Program-made: the position numbers and the translations under genes
DNA from: Blastomussa wellsi
Lineage: Eukaryota > Cnidaria > Anthozoa > Scleractinia > Plerogyridae
Assembly: GCA_947652115.1 (NCBI GenBank)
Contig: OX393572.1
Span: forward strand, 5,583,261 to 5,647,260
DNA: 64,000 bases
Direction of reading: 5' to 3'
Shown here: positions 20,150 through 44,769 of the stretch, piece after piece
How positions within the stretch are numbered: position 1 is the stretch's first letter
Layout: the number at the start of each line of letters is the position of its first letter
Notes under the pieces: generated by a model
The model's database searches: none
What the model was told of the DNA's origin: nothing
The model's input: only the letters and a program-made list of their open reading frames with translations

Positions 20150-20670
20150 TCATTTGACATCCCACACCCCCCCATTGGGGGATACCCGGGGCAAACCGGG
20201 GGGGGGGGGGGGGGTTTCACCTCGTTTTCACTCGATTTAGGTTCCCGCTAGTCGGGGAATGCATCTTTATTCATGGCTTCGCTATACAATGCAGAGGTCG
20301 AGCAAGGGTTTGGTGGGGATTTCACATGTGGTTTGCGACCTCTTTCAGAAGGATGGGTTCAAGTTGCATAATCACACAAAATATGGAGGCAGTGAATAAC
20401 TGACAAAGATTTTTTTGCCTAAACAGTGGTCTGCTTTGGGTGCAGTAAGGAAGGTAAGTAACCTTGACTTCAGTGGCATGAAAGCTCCAGTTAATAAAAA
20501 ATTATAAATCTATTTAATGAATCGCGCTTCATGTTTAGAGGGCGAGGGAGTTCACTCTGAATTTTTTCCCCGCAAGGCGGGGCTTTAACTGCATTTCACT
20601 GACAATAAAAGTGAATGCCCCGGGTATCCCCCAATGGGGGGTGGCGGGGGTTTCACATGACTGGTGTGTA
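20150..20670. mobile_element. G/C-rich foldback with CCCATTGGGGGATACCCGGG ends
   Basis: The block around 20165-20205 (CCCCATTGGGGGATACCCGG followed by GGC) recurs inverted at about 20618-20650 (CCCGGGTATCCCCCAATGGG). The flanking TCATTTGACATCC and GTTTCACATGACTGG also pair loosely. A run of about 14 G lies at 20200-20214. Likely a non-autonomous inverted-repeat element. Confidence 0.5.
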
Positions 20671-20674
20671 ACAC

Positions 20675-20787
20675 GAGATAGAAAGCGAGGACATATAATC
20701 TGATTGTTTTTGTATAAATCTACAGTAAAGACTACAGGATGTTCAAATGTAATAACCACAGGATTATCCAAGTCTTCTTCACAAACA
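20675..20787 (-). other. Possible coding exon, unidentified
   Basis: After a good 3' splice site (GTATTTTCAG) the minus strand reads VCEEDLDNPVVITFEHPVV, continuing with alternating hydrophobic residues to ICPRFLS at a weak GT. It looks like protein-coding beta-strand sequence. Its phase does not fit directly to the candidate exon at 21231-21362. Function unknown. Confidence 0.3.
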
Positions 20788-21230
20788 CTGAAAATACTTC
20801 AAAACAGGAAGCATTTAGTTCACAACCCCTACTCATTTCTATCAAAGAATAGGTAGTGAGTAGCAGAGCCAAACAGAGGACAATGCTGATCGTGATAGAA
20901 GATATATGCCGTATACGTAAGATACATGTAAATACATGAATCTGTCGTGACTAATTTAGTGATTTTGCCTTCTAATTTTAACCATCACCTTGGAAGGAAG
21001 TCCAATGTTTTAACACGGGCCGGCCGTACACGAGGAAAGATGTCTCGTAAATTGAACCTCAAAGTTATAGCTGAATTTCATAATTAAAGCGCTGTATATT
21101 TCAAAGTTTTGCGCACATTTTTGTGTCTCTTTTCCAGGATTAATAATTAAAAGGAGCACAACAAGAAGGCAATACACAGCAACAAATATACTTAGCTACC
21201 TTAGATTCATTTTTCAATCTCTGCAAATAC

Positions 21231-21362
21231 CTGCTCGCCAGGAGGAAAGCATTGAGCAATTCCACGACCAGGTTTCGAAATTAAAACATTCAGATCTCGA
21301 AGCTCCTCCAGTAACATGGAAATTGATCTTTTTGTCACAGATCTTTGGTATTCACTTCCCAT
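21231..21362 (-). other. Possible first coding exon, unidentified
   Basis: Opens with ATG at 21362 and reads 44 codons (MGSEYQRSVTKRSISMLLEE onward, ending CFPPGEQ) up to CAG/GTATTTGC at 21230. Without splicing it would stop seven codons later as a 51-residue ORF. Composition looks coding (basic amphipathic start, LEELRDL helix), but I do not recognise it. Confidence 0.35.
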
Positions 21363-22103
21363 GGCATTTCGGGGAAATAACCTTACAAACTATTTCAAAA
21401 CATATTTGTATTTTTCTGGAACTGTGTAAGTTCCCGAATTTCGTGGAAGGACTGGGCCCGGGCTAGCCCAAATTTCGCGCATGCCCTTACTACACTGAAT
21501 GAACTGACCTTAAAAAGTGCTGGCCTAAGTAGCTGGAAAGGGCTTCCACGCAAGCTGGACCATGCCAGGACAGACCAAAGTTGAGTACAATAAAGACCAT
21601 TCATTTCAGTCATACATTCTACAGTTATTTTAACAGAACGTTTTTATTCACTGTTTTATTCTGTTTGCTTTGCATTTGCAAGGTAACTTGTAAATTGAAT
21701 TTGTCCAAATAAATTCTTAACGCGCGAATGCCATCATTTCCCCGCCAGTAAGCATGGGTTTAATGGGAATATATCTTTTCCTTTTCAAGGAATTCAAAAG
21801 CTCTGCTCATTTCTTGAGTATATGCTTTGGGGTGTAAAGTTTTGGGTGATTTTGGGTATGTTTGGGAAGATGAAGTTTTCTTCAAAGGAAAGTACTATTA
21901 ACCTTGGGGTGCTTTTAAATGGCTTTCAGATGTCCGTTATTGTTCCGAAAGTCTTTTTCTTTCTTATATTCCTTGTTTAAGCCCCTTAAATTTCCATAAA
22001 ATTCACACGCACGGCCTTTTTCTGAAATAATAGCAACGATGTTTCAGATCACGAAGCAATGATAAAGTTGTAGTCTGCTACCATTTTACGATGCAAAAGG
22101 AAA

Positions 22104-22176
22104 CGACCACGAAGGGACTCGAACCCTCAATCTTCCGATCCGAAGTCGGACGCCTTATCCATTAGGCCACGCGGCC
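22104..22176 (-). tRNA. tRNA-Arg (anticodon UCG)
   Basis: A 73 nt cloverleaf with no intron. The acceptor GGCCGCG pairs with CGTGGTC (two G-U wobbles), and the discriminator is G. The A box is TGGCCTAATGG. The anticodon loop is CTTCGGA, so the anticodon is TCG, reading CGA/CGG-type Arg codons. The B box is GGTTCGAGTCC. A TTTT run about 7 nt after the gene is a Pol III terminator. Identical to the gene at 24428-24500. Confidence 0.95.
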
Positions 22177-22654
22177 ATCCACAGATTATATATTTGAAAA
22201 AACCTTTCTTAACTAAGGTTCACCGCCACATGATATGCTGGTTATCAACTCGCTAGGCCCCATTTACGCGGGCTACTAGCTGTTTGGACAATTCAGGTCA
22301 AGAAATTGACTCGATTAATTAGGCTGTGGTGAATAATTTGTGCCGATCGTCGTTTAAAAGTCTATTAATATTTACACATTATTAAAGTTAGAAAGCTCAA
22401 ATAATACATTGAGAAGTAAGCAGAGATCGAACTCTCTTAAACGCAACCCACCTTCAATTTTTAGGGACTAATTGACCCTATTTTAGCTTAGAAAAATAAA
22501 TATGCTGTTGCAAAGTCGGCAATCTCAGGCAAAACAAAAGCTATTAATGGAATTGAGATCGTGAACACTGAAAAATAAAAAACGCCTAAATTGCCCGAAA
22601 AATAAGTTGTTAATGTTTATTCCCTGGCCAACGTACCCGTGCACCCTTTCATGG

Positions 22655-22811
22655 TTGTGCTCTTGCGAGAGCTGACTCGTCCCCAGTCGTCTCTTATGAG
22701 AAAAAATAACAGGCGCGGAGAATGATGGGAAGGAGGCAGAAAGGATCAGAGACACGTCTGACTATTTTCTCATAGGAGACGACTGGGGACGAGTCAGCTG
22801 CAAGAGCACAA
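22655..22811. mobile_element. Hairpin with 48 bp arms
   Basis: Arm 22655-22704 (TTGTGCTCTTGC, then GACTCGTCCCCAGTCGTCTC) pairs with 22764-22811 (GAGACGACTGGGGACGAGTC, then GCAAGAGCACAA). Loop about 59 bp. MITE-like. Confidence 0.8.
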
Positions 22812-23369
22812 TGACACCTATTTTTAGACCAGTTTAATATGTAAACACTCAAGATCTTTTATATTACAACCATCGTGTTTTCTCTTTAAATTTATTTCTA
22901 GCTATGAAAGGAACAGTGTTTTTGCGCGGCCAAAAAAATAATTTCGTGAGTAAAGTTATTTATTAGTAATTCATTTTAGAGGTTGTTTATAGTTTTGATA
23001 GTGATAAAATGCGTAAAATAAACTAGTAGGCGTAAGCCGTATCACGACAGAGAAAATATGGTTTTCGAGACCAAGCATCTAAAACCAGATAAGAAATAGC
23101 TTTACATGGAAAGAATGGCGGCCGTGCGGGTCAACTATATTATAAGAGTATACACGAAAACTTAAAAGAGGTCAACCACCACGATGTTGTGCAAACGTAT
23201 TTATACAGAAGGCGATTTTGTGTTGGTATCTGTCGCTATGTTCACAATAAAGTTCATTATGTTTGGTGCCCGATATTATGAAATTATTATACCTCATGCC
23301 AATCCAATATTTCATTTACAATTACAGTAATATACACTTATTGGATTCATCCGACCGCAATATATAAAC

Positions 23370-23544
23370 AATAGCCCCCATTTGGCGCGGAAATATGCTC
23401 GGATATTTGTCCGTGGACATCATCTGTTCCGAGAAGCGAACAGTTTTCCAAAGGCGAAGCTCGAGGAAAACTGTGAGCTTCGGGGAACAGATAATGTCGA
23501 AGGGTAAATATCCGAGCATATTTCCGCATCAAATGGAGGCTATT
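23370..23544. mobile_element. Hairpin with about 80 bp arms
   Basis: The left arm AATAGCCCCCATTT, CGCGGAAATATGCTCGGATA and CATCTGTTCC pairs with the right arm GGAACAGAT, TATCCGAGCATATTTCCGC and AAATGGAGGCTATT. The short loop contains a second small hairpin (AACAGTTTTCC/GGAAAACTGT). Confidence 0.8.
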
Positions 23545-24219
23545 GCGTTTATTATGCTTTAAATATTTTTCAACTATATAGGCCGCCGAATTTTGGGGAT
23601 CTTTTCTGAATTTAACACCTAAACGTTTTTGTGGGCGTTCAAAAAATTGTCATCCTGTTTAAAATGTTCAGTCCTATTCAAACGAACACTTTCTCAGAAT
23701 GAAAACTAAAAGTGCGAACATAAACCTCAAAATTCAAAACCGCTTGGAGTATATTTAACAATTATACTGTGAAATCACGTGGTGGATATTTACCGAGCCG
23801 CGAACAACACTAGCTACACCGACGCTGAGATGAATAGCCCACTAGGCGCGCAGCGCCGAGTTGGCTATAACCATTTAATATCCAACAAGCGCTTGTGGGA
23901 TAATTGTTTTATTAAAAACGCCCAAAAATATTGTACAAACATTGCAAAAATGCATTCTTTTTCGCGTACACGTACCTTTTTGGTAGGTCAATGGTATATG
24001 ATCTCATATACCATTGCCTCTCAACCAATCGAAACTCAGGAAATGCAATATACCATAGCTAGTTTTTAATAATCTCGGATATTCCCCAGTTTTACCAGCA
24101 CCACGTGACTTATTTAGACCAATCGCGCGCGCGTAAAACATTTGACGGATTTAAGTCGAGACTTCAATGGTTTCGTTTTGATTTGGTGGATTATTTCTTT
24201 GGTATAAGAAAACACTTAT

Positions 24220-24340
24220 GGCCGTTATAGGATTCATCCGCGCCCAACATGGAAAGATATTTAACAGTGTCTCGACTTAAATATTGACCAAAATTAAATA
24301 TCTTTCCATATTAATGGGCGAGGATGAATCCTATAATTTT
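24220..24340. mobile_element. Hairpin ending TTATAGGATTCATCC
   Basis: TTATAGGATTCATCC at 24225 pairs with GGATGAATCCTATAA at 24322-24336. An inner pairing joins ATGGAAAGATATTTAA with TTAAATATCTTTCCAT. TAAGTCGAGAC also occurs upstream at about 24151. Confidence 0.75.
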
Positions 24341-24427
24341 ATAATATCCCTAGCTTAAAGAAGTTGTTAAAAAAGCAGGTAGATTGCATTTATTTCAAAA
24401 CTAAAAGTGAAATGTTCTTCAACAACT

Positions 24428-24500
24428 GGCCGCGTGGCCTAATGGATAAGGCGTCCGACTTCGGATCGGAAGATTGAGGGTTCGAGTCCCTTCGTGGTCG
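24428..24500 (+). tRNA. tRNA-Arg (anticodon UCG)
   Basis: Identical 73 nt sequence to the minus-strand gene at 22104-22176, with the same internal promoter boxes, anticodon TCG, and a TTTT terminator at about 24507. The shared flanks show it arose by inverted duplication. Confidence 0.95.
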
Positions 24501-25784
24501 TTTCCTTTTGCATCGTAAAAAGTAATATGTAGACTACAACTTAGTATCAATGTATTAGAATGCCCAGATATAGAAAAAAAAAATACATCAGAGCAGTGTA
24601 ACCTGAAAAGTCGTCGAAAAAGGGCGCACAAAACATTAAAAACCACCCCAAAACATAGCTTCCAGATTCATTGAAAATTGAAAGAGACATTCCCATTAAA
24701 TCCATGTTTTCTGGCGGGAAGATGATGGCATTCATGTATAGTCCAGCGTAAAGTCTTTCATTTGACTAACAACTGGAAAAGATGTAGATAAAACGAACCA
24801 ATCACTTTTTGGGCCATTGCTAGGGAAAGTTCAGTCGGCTGGAACTTGATTTAGCATTGCTTTCATGTAACTAAAAGTTAGACAATAGACTTTGAGTGTG
24901 GGTACAAGCCGGTTGATGACATCATCAGGGCACGCCCTATGTCACGTGACCCAAACAGAAAACTGAGTTTTTCGCAATATTAATACACTTGCGGTCTCAT
25001 TCCCAGTTTGCAGTATCAGGTCAAATTATACATGAATCTTAAGAATTGTAAGCATGCGTTTTTCGTTAGCACGAAAACTTTTAAACTAATGACAAAAAAT
25101 GCGGTCTGATAACCACATTTTCGTGCACCAGTTTTTGTTATTTTGATTTTCCTAAAATGCATGATTTCGTTTCTAGAAAAATACATTTTCTTTCGAATTA
25201 CTGCTTGAGCTGAGCTTTTTTCCTCGCTAGAAAACCTATGAAAACCTATGAAATGTTGTCTTCACCGGAAGATGAATAGTTGAATAGCTTTATTCCTTTG
25301 AAATGTTGTTAGCCGCAGAACAAATTATTTCAGCTGTTTTGGTGGACAGTATTCGGCAGCTAAGTCTGGTTCACTAAGAATCAGTTTTTCAAGCAACAGT
25401 GAAGTATTCGAGCGACCTCGCGGTCGCTTTCAGAAACGTGTAGGTCTTGAAAAATCATCGCCTTTTCCTATTTTTACAGAAATCAGTATTTTTATCTCGA
25501 TTTTGTACACAAAATGACGTACTTGTGGTCGACGAGGAGTCCCGGGGGTGGGGAATTGTCTTTTTCTGTGTGCCCGGGGGTGGGGAATAGACCGCAAAAT
25601 GGGAAAAAAATGGCAAATGACCGGGGGTGTGCCCGGGGGGGATAGTAACATGTAGAATTGAACCCCGTATAACACTGACAATTTTTCCTTGCCTTCGCTC
25701 GCAGACAAACAAATCGAAATAAATACTACTACAGTTTTATTGTTTTTTCTTTGTTCTGCTCAAGTGACAATGCTGGCGGCTTCT
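24501..25784. other. Intergenic DNA with a G-rich repeat
   Basis: No gene seen. At 25538-25650 there are several CCCGGGGGTGGGGAAT-like units and runs of five or more G, a dispersed G-rich repeat with quadruplex potential. Confidence 0.45.
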
Positions 25785-26282
25785 TTACTCACTTCTGTCA
25801 AAAAAAATATCGCGTCGGCAGTGTTTATATTTTCGTTGTTTTGTAAAAATTTTGTGTGACAAACACCTTAATCTATTATATTGTGCGTTCGCAAATATTT
25901 CTCTCAATGGATAACAGGTTTCTGTGATTGTAAGAAGTTTCTCGATGAAAAAGAAAGAACTGAAGTAAATTTGCCGCTTCACAGAAAGGCCGCGAAAACG
26001 CCGGAAATAAAATTGCACTTTCGTTGAAACCGTGTAACTTAGCAACGAGATACTGTAATGGGCCCTTAAGAGTTCAAATAACATAGTCCTAAATTGAGAT
26101 TGATCCCTAAATAAGTTCATATTCTTTGTCTCCGGATTGAGTTCTGGAAGGGTGCCACTAACCAGATCACTCACTTCAATGTCTCTTACTGACGTCTTCT
26201 TGATGGTTGGTACATTATAACATCGACCTACCGACGGTTTTCTTGTGCGAGACTTCTTACAGTGCCATACATGAGGTATGAA
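25785..26282 (-). other. Unidentified open frame (165 codons)
   Basis: Open on the minus strand from 26282 to a stop at 25785. The upstream half looks coding: HCKKSRTRKPSVGRCYNV, then SDLVSGTLPELNPETKNM, with balanced polar and charged residues. The downstream half, after FELLRAH, is Phe- and Arg-rich and looks non-coding, so a splice site in the middle is likely. There is no ATG at the start of the coding-like part. No family recognised. Confidence 0.3.
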
Positions 26283-26631
26283 TCACACTTACCTTCTATT
26301 TTTTTAGGGTAAAAAGAAGAAAACAAGTCTCGATCCCGGGACGATGGATTACCAAAAATTTTTTTGGCTTCAAGTCCCTAACCCTATTCAATGTTAAGGC
26401 TAACCGGAAGCAACCTGAAGCTAATTTAGGCTAACCGTAGTGCTATGTAGGCCAACCGAAGTGCTTAGAAGGGTGGGTCGCTCTTAAGAACGTCTCTCCG
26501 GATTGGCTGAGAAAATTATAACAAACAACAGTAACAATGGACCCTAGCCCTAACACAATAGGTGCATAACTGCACGACCTCACACAGCTGGAACATGAAA
26601 GCACGTGAGCCCTGAGGAATCCCAAGTGTTG

Positions 26632-26780
26632 CTTCGACGAACGGCTAACGCTCGAAACGTCAGCTCTTGAATCTCTTTACGGTGGCCAATTGACATTATC
26701 AACCCAGCTGATAAAACCAAATTATATTGTTATAATTCCCACCGACGCAGCACCACAGTTTCTTCAGAAACTTACCCCTC
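26632..26780 (+). mobile_element. Penelope-like element 3' tail
   Basis: GGCTAACGCTCGAAACGTCA through AAACCAAATTATATTGTTAT to CAGAAACTTACCCC, the same terminal segment as at 428-722. No coding sequence remains. Confidence 0.7.
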
Positions 26781-27433
26781 CCCAAAACAATAGAGCTTCG
26801 TGCTAACAAGATCCAATGAAATTAGAGGTTCCGAAGGGAGTGCTATACAGCCAGAGTGCTACGCAGGTTAGCCGACCGCTAATACTCATTGTTATACTAT
26901 GTGGTATAATTCATCGCCAGGCGTCCACCTCCGGTAGCTCGATTTAACAAATAGACGTGAGCTTCTTGTGGTATGTCTTCTAATCGACCACGAATTTCTT
27001 CATCACATTGTCAACTTTTGGGCGTCTCACGAGGCCGCCGAATGATTACACGAAGACTTGCTTTCACGAAGTAAAAGTGCAAGCGAACCGATTCGAAACT
27101 TTTATGACCACAAACTTAAAATTACGGCTTTGTTTTCACTAGATTTTAGTCAGAAATGTCCGAAAATACAGTGAAAACTGTATTCACAAGGAAAAACAAC
27201 GGGTTTTCTCGCCTTTAAGACAGGAAACTCACACAGATCGATAGTTATACTACCTCGCAAGATGGTTTAACTTGTCCCGACAAATACCGCAGCCAATCGC
27301 AGCGCATGTAGTGACAGTTGCCTGCCAAACATTCGTGATTCTTTCGCAACAAAACCTTGTATGCTTGTAAACTTTAGCCAATAAACGCGCGGGAATTTCT
27401 GCAGTTATGGTAAAAATTATATTATTCTAACCG

Positions 27434-27658
27434 GCCATTCTCGTCCCCAGAGGCCGTGATTCGTTTGGTCAGCAACAAGGAATCGAGACCTCTTTTTGCA
27501 GCTTTCAGCCAATCAGATTTGTAAGATTTGACTTTGTGCATGCGCAGATTGACGGGAAGTCCGTGAATCGCAGACTTCCGGTGTTGGACCTTCCCAGAGG
27601 TCGCGATTCTTGGTGCTGACCAAAAGGATCGCGGCCTCTAACCTCGTTCCCAGGGCCA
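27434..27658. mobile_element. MITE-like inverted repeat upstream of TCTE1
   Basis: Left GGCCATTCTCGTCCCCAGAG, then TTTGGTCAGC, pairs with right GCTGACCAAAAGGATCGCGG, then CTCGTTCCCAGGGCC. It sits about 150 bp upstream of the proposed first coding exon of TCTE1, so it may overlap the promoter. Confidence 0.65.
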
Positions 27659-27806
27659 TTGGTGCGATCACAAATTTCGCGCATGCACCCATTTACTTCA
27701 TTGAATATGCTGACCTTAGTTGAGCCGGTGAGCATTTGCTTCATCCACCATAGCAACAACAACTCAGCCATTTTGCTAAAATTTACGAGCTTGAAAAGAT
27801 CTAAAA

Positions 27807-41925
<14,119 letters not shown>

Positions 41926-42555
41926 AAATTTTAAAGTAACAATTCGTCGACTTCTTCGCAGAAGAAAACCAGGGACTTTTTAAAAAGTTTTGTGACACGT
42001 TCTCCCAGTGAAATCGTAATTTAAGTTCAAGTATTAAAATTTAGCCGCAAATACTTTGACCTAAGTTAATATCCTTTTGTTTTCCGTATCTCATTGCTCC
42101 GCTTGGTTTTATATCAGTTATGGAAAACCCTTTCGTGAAATAATGCGTTGAACCCAACAGAATTTGAAGATAATGTTATCATGAAGATGTTCGTTTGATT
42201 GAACCGTAACTTTTGAGCCTCACTAGCCTTCCATGCATCAACAAAGTCACTGTTTGATATTTTCCCGTTTACAAGGGGTTAAATTTAGGTCAGTCCTTAA
42301 TGACCTATAATAACTGGTGACGTTTGATACCACTTGGAAGTCTGTAAGTAATTTATATCACATAGTGTGCTCATGGTGTTTTGAAATATTTATTTCTCGC
42401 ACGATTGACGCACTACGGAAGTCGGTGGTCATGTCTATATTTTTTGCCTGATGTGTTCATGTTTTTTCATTCATAACAGAATGCCCGTGTAATTACCTGT
42501 ATAGATTTCGTTGTTATAGTTATGTGGTTCTTTTAAAATCAAGAACTCAATTGTA

Positions 42556-42561
42556 AATAAA
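42556..42561 (+). terminator. Candidate TCTE1 polyadenylation signal
   Basis: AATAAA about 630 bp after the TCTE1 stop, followed by a T-rich stretch. No nearer AATAAA was noticed. Confidence 0.35.
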
Positions 42562-42584
42562 AGAACTTTATTACACGAACCAGA

Positions 42585-43500
42585 TGAATGTGGGGCGTGA
42601 GTATGTCTGTCAAACATTACAAGAAATTAACATCATTCCCGGAGAACACTGTAAAGAATACTGCGAGAAAACAGACAAAAATCGCTTCACGAGAAGATCC
42701 GTAAGTCCAAAGTTTCATACAAAAGGCGACGATCACAACTGAAAAGCAAACACCTCACTTCCAATGCAAAACGGGAAGAAAGAGAAGGAACCACCACCAC
42801 CTATCAGACTGGAGTTGGTTTTAATTTGGACTCAGCAGCTGAAAACACACTTTCTCCACAGTTATCTAAGTTACTTGAAAATCTTTCCAAAAAACTAGTT
42901 CTTCCTTTCGTAATACGGCCAACCAGTCCTAAGATCTTTTTCCAAGACACTATAAACTACGAATTTATTGTCTTTGACACAGAAACCACTTCTAATGGAA
43001 AAGATGCACAAACCTCCCAACTAGCTGCCATTTCTAAATCTGGAGAGTATTTCAATCAATACATTCTTCCGACATGCAACATCACTCATTGTGCTTCACT
43101 TACCAAAAAACTTTTTTGAACTGTCAAGAAACCTTGCTTAAGGAAAACATATCCGTTCAACCTGTTTCTCTTGACGTTTTGCCCAATTACAAGCAGAGAA
43201 AAGAAATTGTTGTAAGACGACAGCAACATGAAAGTAACGGAGCAAAAACGCAAAGCAAATTTTCGTTTGTGCCCATGCACCAAAGTAAAATTTTGTGCAT
43301 TTTTGAACTTAAACTTCGTGAAACTCTAGTTTCAGGTAGAAAAGTTCTTTATTATATAAACAGCAGCGAAATACCAGGTGAGCTTTCGCACGAAAACATG
43401 ATATCTTCACACTTGAAGAAAGGTTTGGAAGTTCATTGGTGTTTATCAATTTATGTAATAAATGGAATATCACATGCCCTAGCGCTTAGGTAGGTAGAAA
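42585..43500 (+). pseudogene. Degenerate exonuclease-domain (DEDD-type) gene relic
   Basis: One frame reads EYVCQTLQEINIIPGEHCK near 42600. A second frame from 42826 reads INYEFIVFDTETTSNGKDA, then TSQLAAISKSGEYFNQYILP, the Exo I motif (FDTETT) and following strand of a DnaQ/PML-like 3'-5' exonuclease fold. It stops at 43119, and a third frame (43074-43493) may continue it. Frameshifts and loss of the later Asp motifs make it a pseudogene. Related multi-copy genes are known from coral genomes (recalled). It could be transposon-borne. Confidence 0.5.
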
Positions 43501-43524
43501 TACCGAGATTTTGCCGTGGTTTAT

Positions 43525-43660
43525 AGCCTCGCTTTCAGCGGACCACAATGCTTTGCGTTGTGGTAGAGCCTTCAGCGGACCAGAATGCACTGCTGCAGAA
43601 GAGCCTCACTTTCAGCGGACTAGAATGCACTGCGCATTGGTAGGGCCTCGATTTGAAACA
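43525..43660. repeat. Short tandem repeat (TTCAGCGGACCA unit)
   Basis: Three imperfect units of 40-50 bp each with TTCAGCGGAC(C/T)A(G/C)AATGC and a GAGCCT or GGCCTC edge. Confidence 0.65.
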
Positions 43661-43940
43661 AATAACAAAGAAGGCTTGTGCTGTGTCTCGACGCCACAGC
43701 TTTGCAATAGTACTGTCGTCTGTCATTACGCTAAAAATTAACTTCGGCGGTTGGCGTCTGTTATAACTGTGGTGACTTTTATCTCTGGTAGACGGCAAGA
43801 AAGAAAAAACTTTACTAATATTCTTTTTCGTAAAGTGCGGTGCGGGCTGCAGAAAAAATGATTCAGTTCAGTTAATGAGATCAATGTGCTTCATTATTAT
43901 TAATGACATGTAAACAAGCATTGAAGACATTAAAGACAAC

Positions 43941-43978
43941 CTCGTTCCCAGGGAAAAGACCCTGGTAACGAGGTTGCA
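43941..43978. repeat. Short perfect hairpin
   Basis: ACCTCGTTCCCAGGG pairs with CCCTGGTAACGAGGT around a short loop. The same motif edges occur at about 27640. Confidence 0.6.
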
Positions 43979-44203
43979 TTAAAGACAGTTTTCTGCAATG
44001 AATAATTTGTGCATTGGTTTATTCACATCTTCTTGACTCTTTGAGATGGTTTACAACGACCACTACTGCATAAAATCTATACAATCTTTCTCCCATTTCC
44101 AACCAACATCCAAATTTCCGCAGCACTTTCATGGCCCCGGCTACACTAGTTTTATTAATTATTTCAGGATCAGTTTGATCAATGCAAAGTATCAGCTCCC
44201 CTG

Positions 44204-44680
44204 TAGGAGGGTGTCAATGGGGTAGTGGCTTTTACGGTTAACGGTTAATTTTTTGGCTCTCTTACGGCTAACGGTTAATTTTGTTCCATTACGGTTAACA
44301 GGAGAAGTTAAAAAATAATTGCTATTGTTTCAAGAAGTTAAATATTAATTCCCATTGTTGTAAAAGTCTTTGGACCATTTTGAGATAAAAAAGTAGTTTT
44401 TGTGTGTGTGTGCACTCGTAAAATACAAGAGCTGTCAAAACGTCTGTCAACTCGCGCAACGACGCGACATATGCAACAAATTATGCAGACACTTACGACA
44501 CTTCCGGTTTCGATCGGCTTTTCACGCTACCAGAACACATAAACAAACTTTTGTATTTAGAGTTTTTATGGTTAACATTTTTTACGGCTAACGGTTAAAA
44601 TTCTTTCATTTTTGCGCCTAAAGGCTAAATTTTTGGCCATTTTACGGCTTACGGTTAACCCCATTGAGACCCTCCTGTAG
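44204..44680. mobile_element. Terminal-inverted-repeat element with TTACGGTTAACGG repeats
   Basis: CTGTAGGAGGGTGTCAATGG on the left pairs with CCATTGAGACCCTCCTGTAG on the right. Inside both ends are short tandem units such as TTACGGTTAACGGTTAA. About 480 bp with no ORF of note. It lies 90 bp beyond the stop of the fibrinogen-like gene, possibly overlapping its 3' UTR. Confidence 0.7.
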
Positions 44681-44769
44681 TAGAATAGTTATTTTTATTG
44701 TTACAGTCCCGATCTGATCTTCCCTTCACTCTGCAGCTATTGTGGCAATACGTTGACATAGCTGTGTAA

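Larger units (their letters stand above)
22177..24427. other. Spacer between the tRNA genes, no gene seen
   Basis: A 2.25 kb AT-rich spacer containing three separate long hairpins (listed separately) and no convincing coding frame. The ORFs within it fall on the hairpin arms. Confidence 0.6.
21727..24737. repeat. Inverted duplication carrying two tRNA-Arg genes
   Basis: The left copy (about 21727-22176) and right copy (about 24428-24737) are inverted. Outside the tRNAs they share TTTCCTTTTGCATCGTAAAA, then GTAGACTACAACTT-like sequence. Further out they share CATTCCCATTAAA, TGGCGGG and GATGATGGCATTC. Spacing differs by indels (about 330 versus 185 bp). Confidence 0.7.

Noticed and set aside
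22525..22755. 76-codon minus-strand frame
   Set aside because: It runs across one arm of the hairpin at 22655-22811 and has no coding-like continuation.
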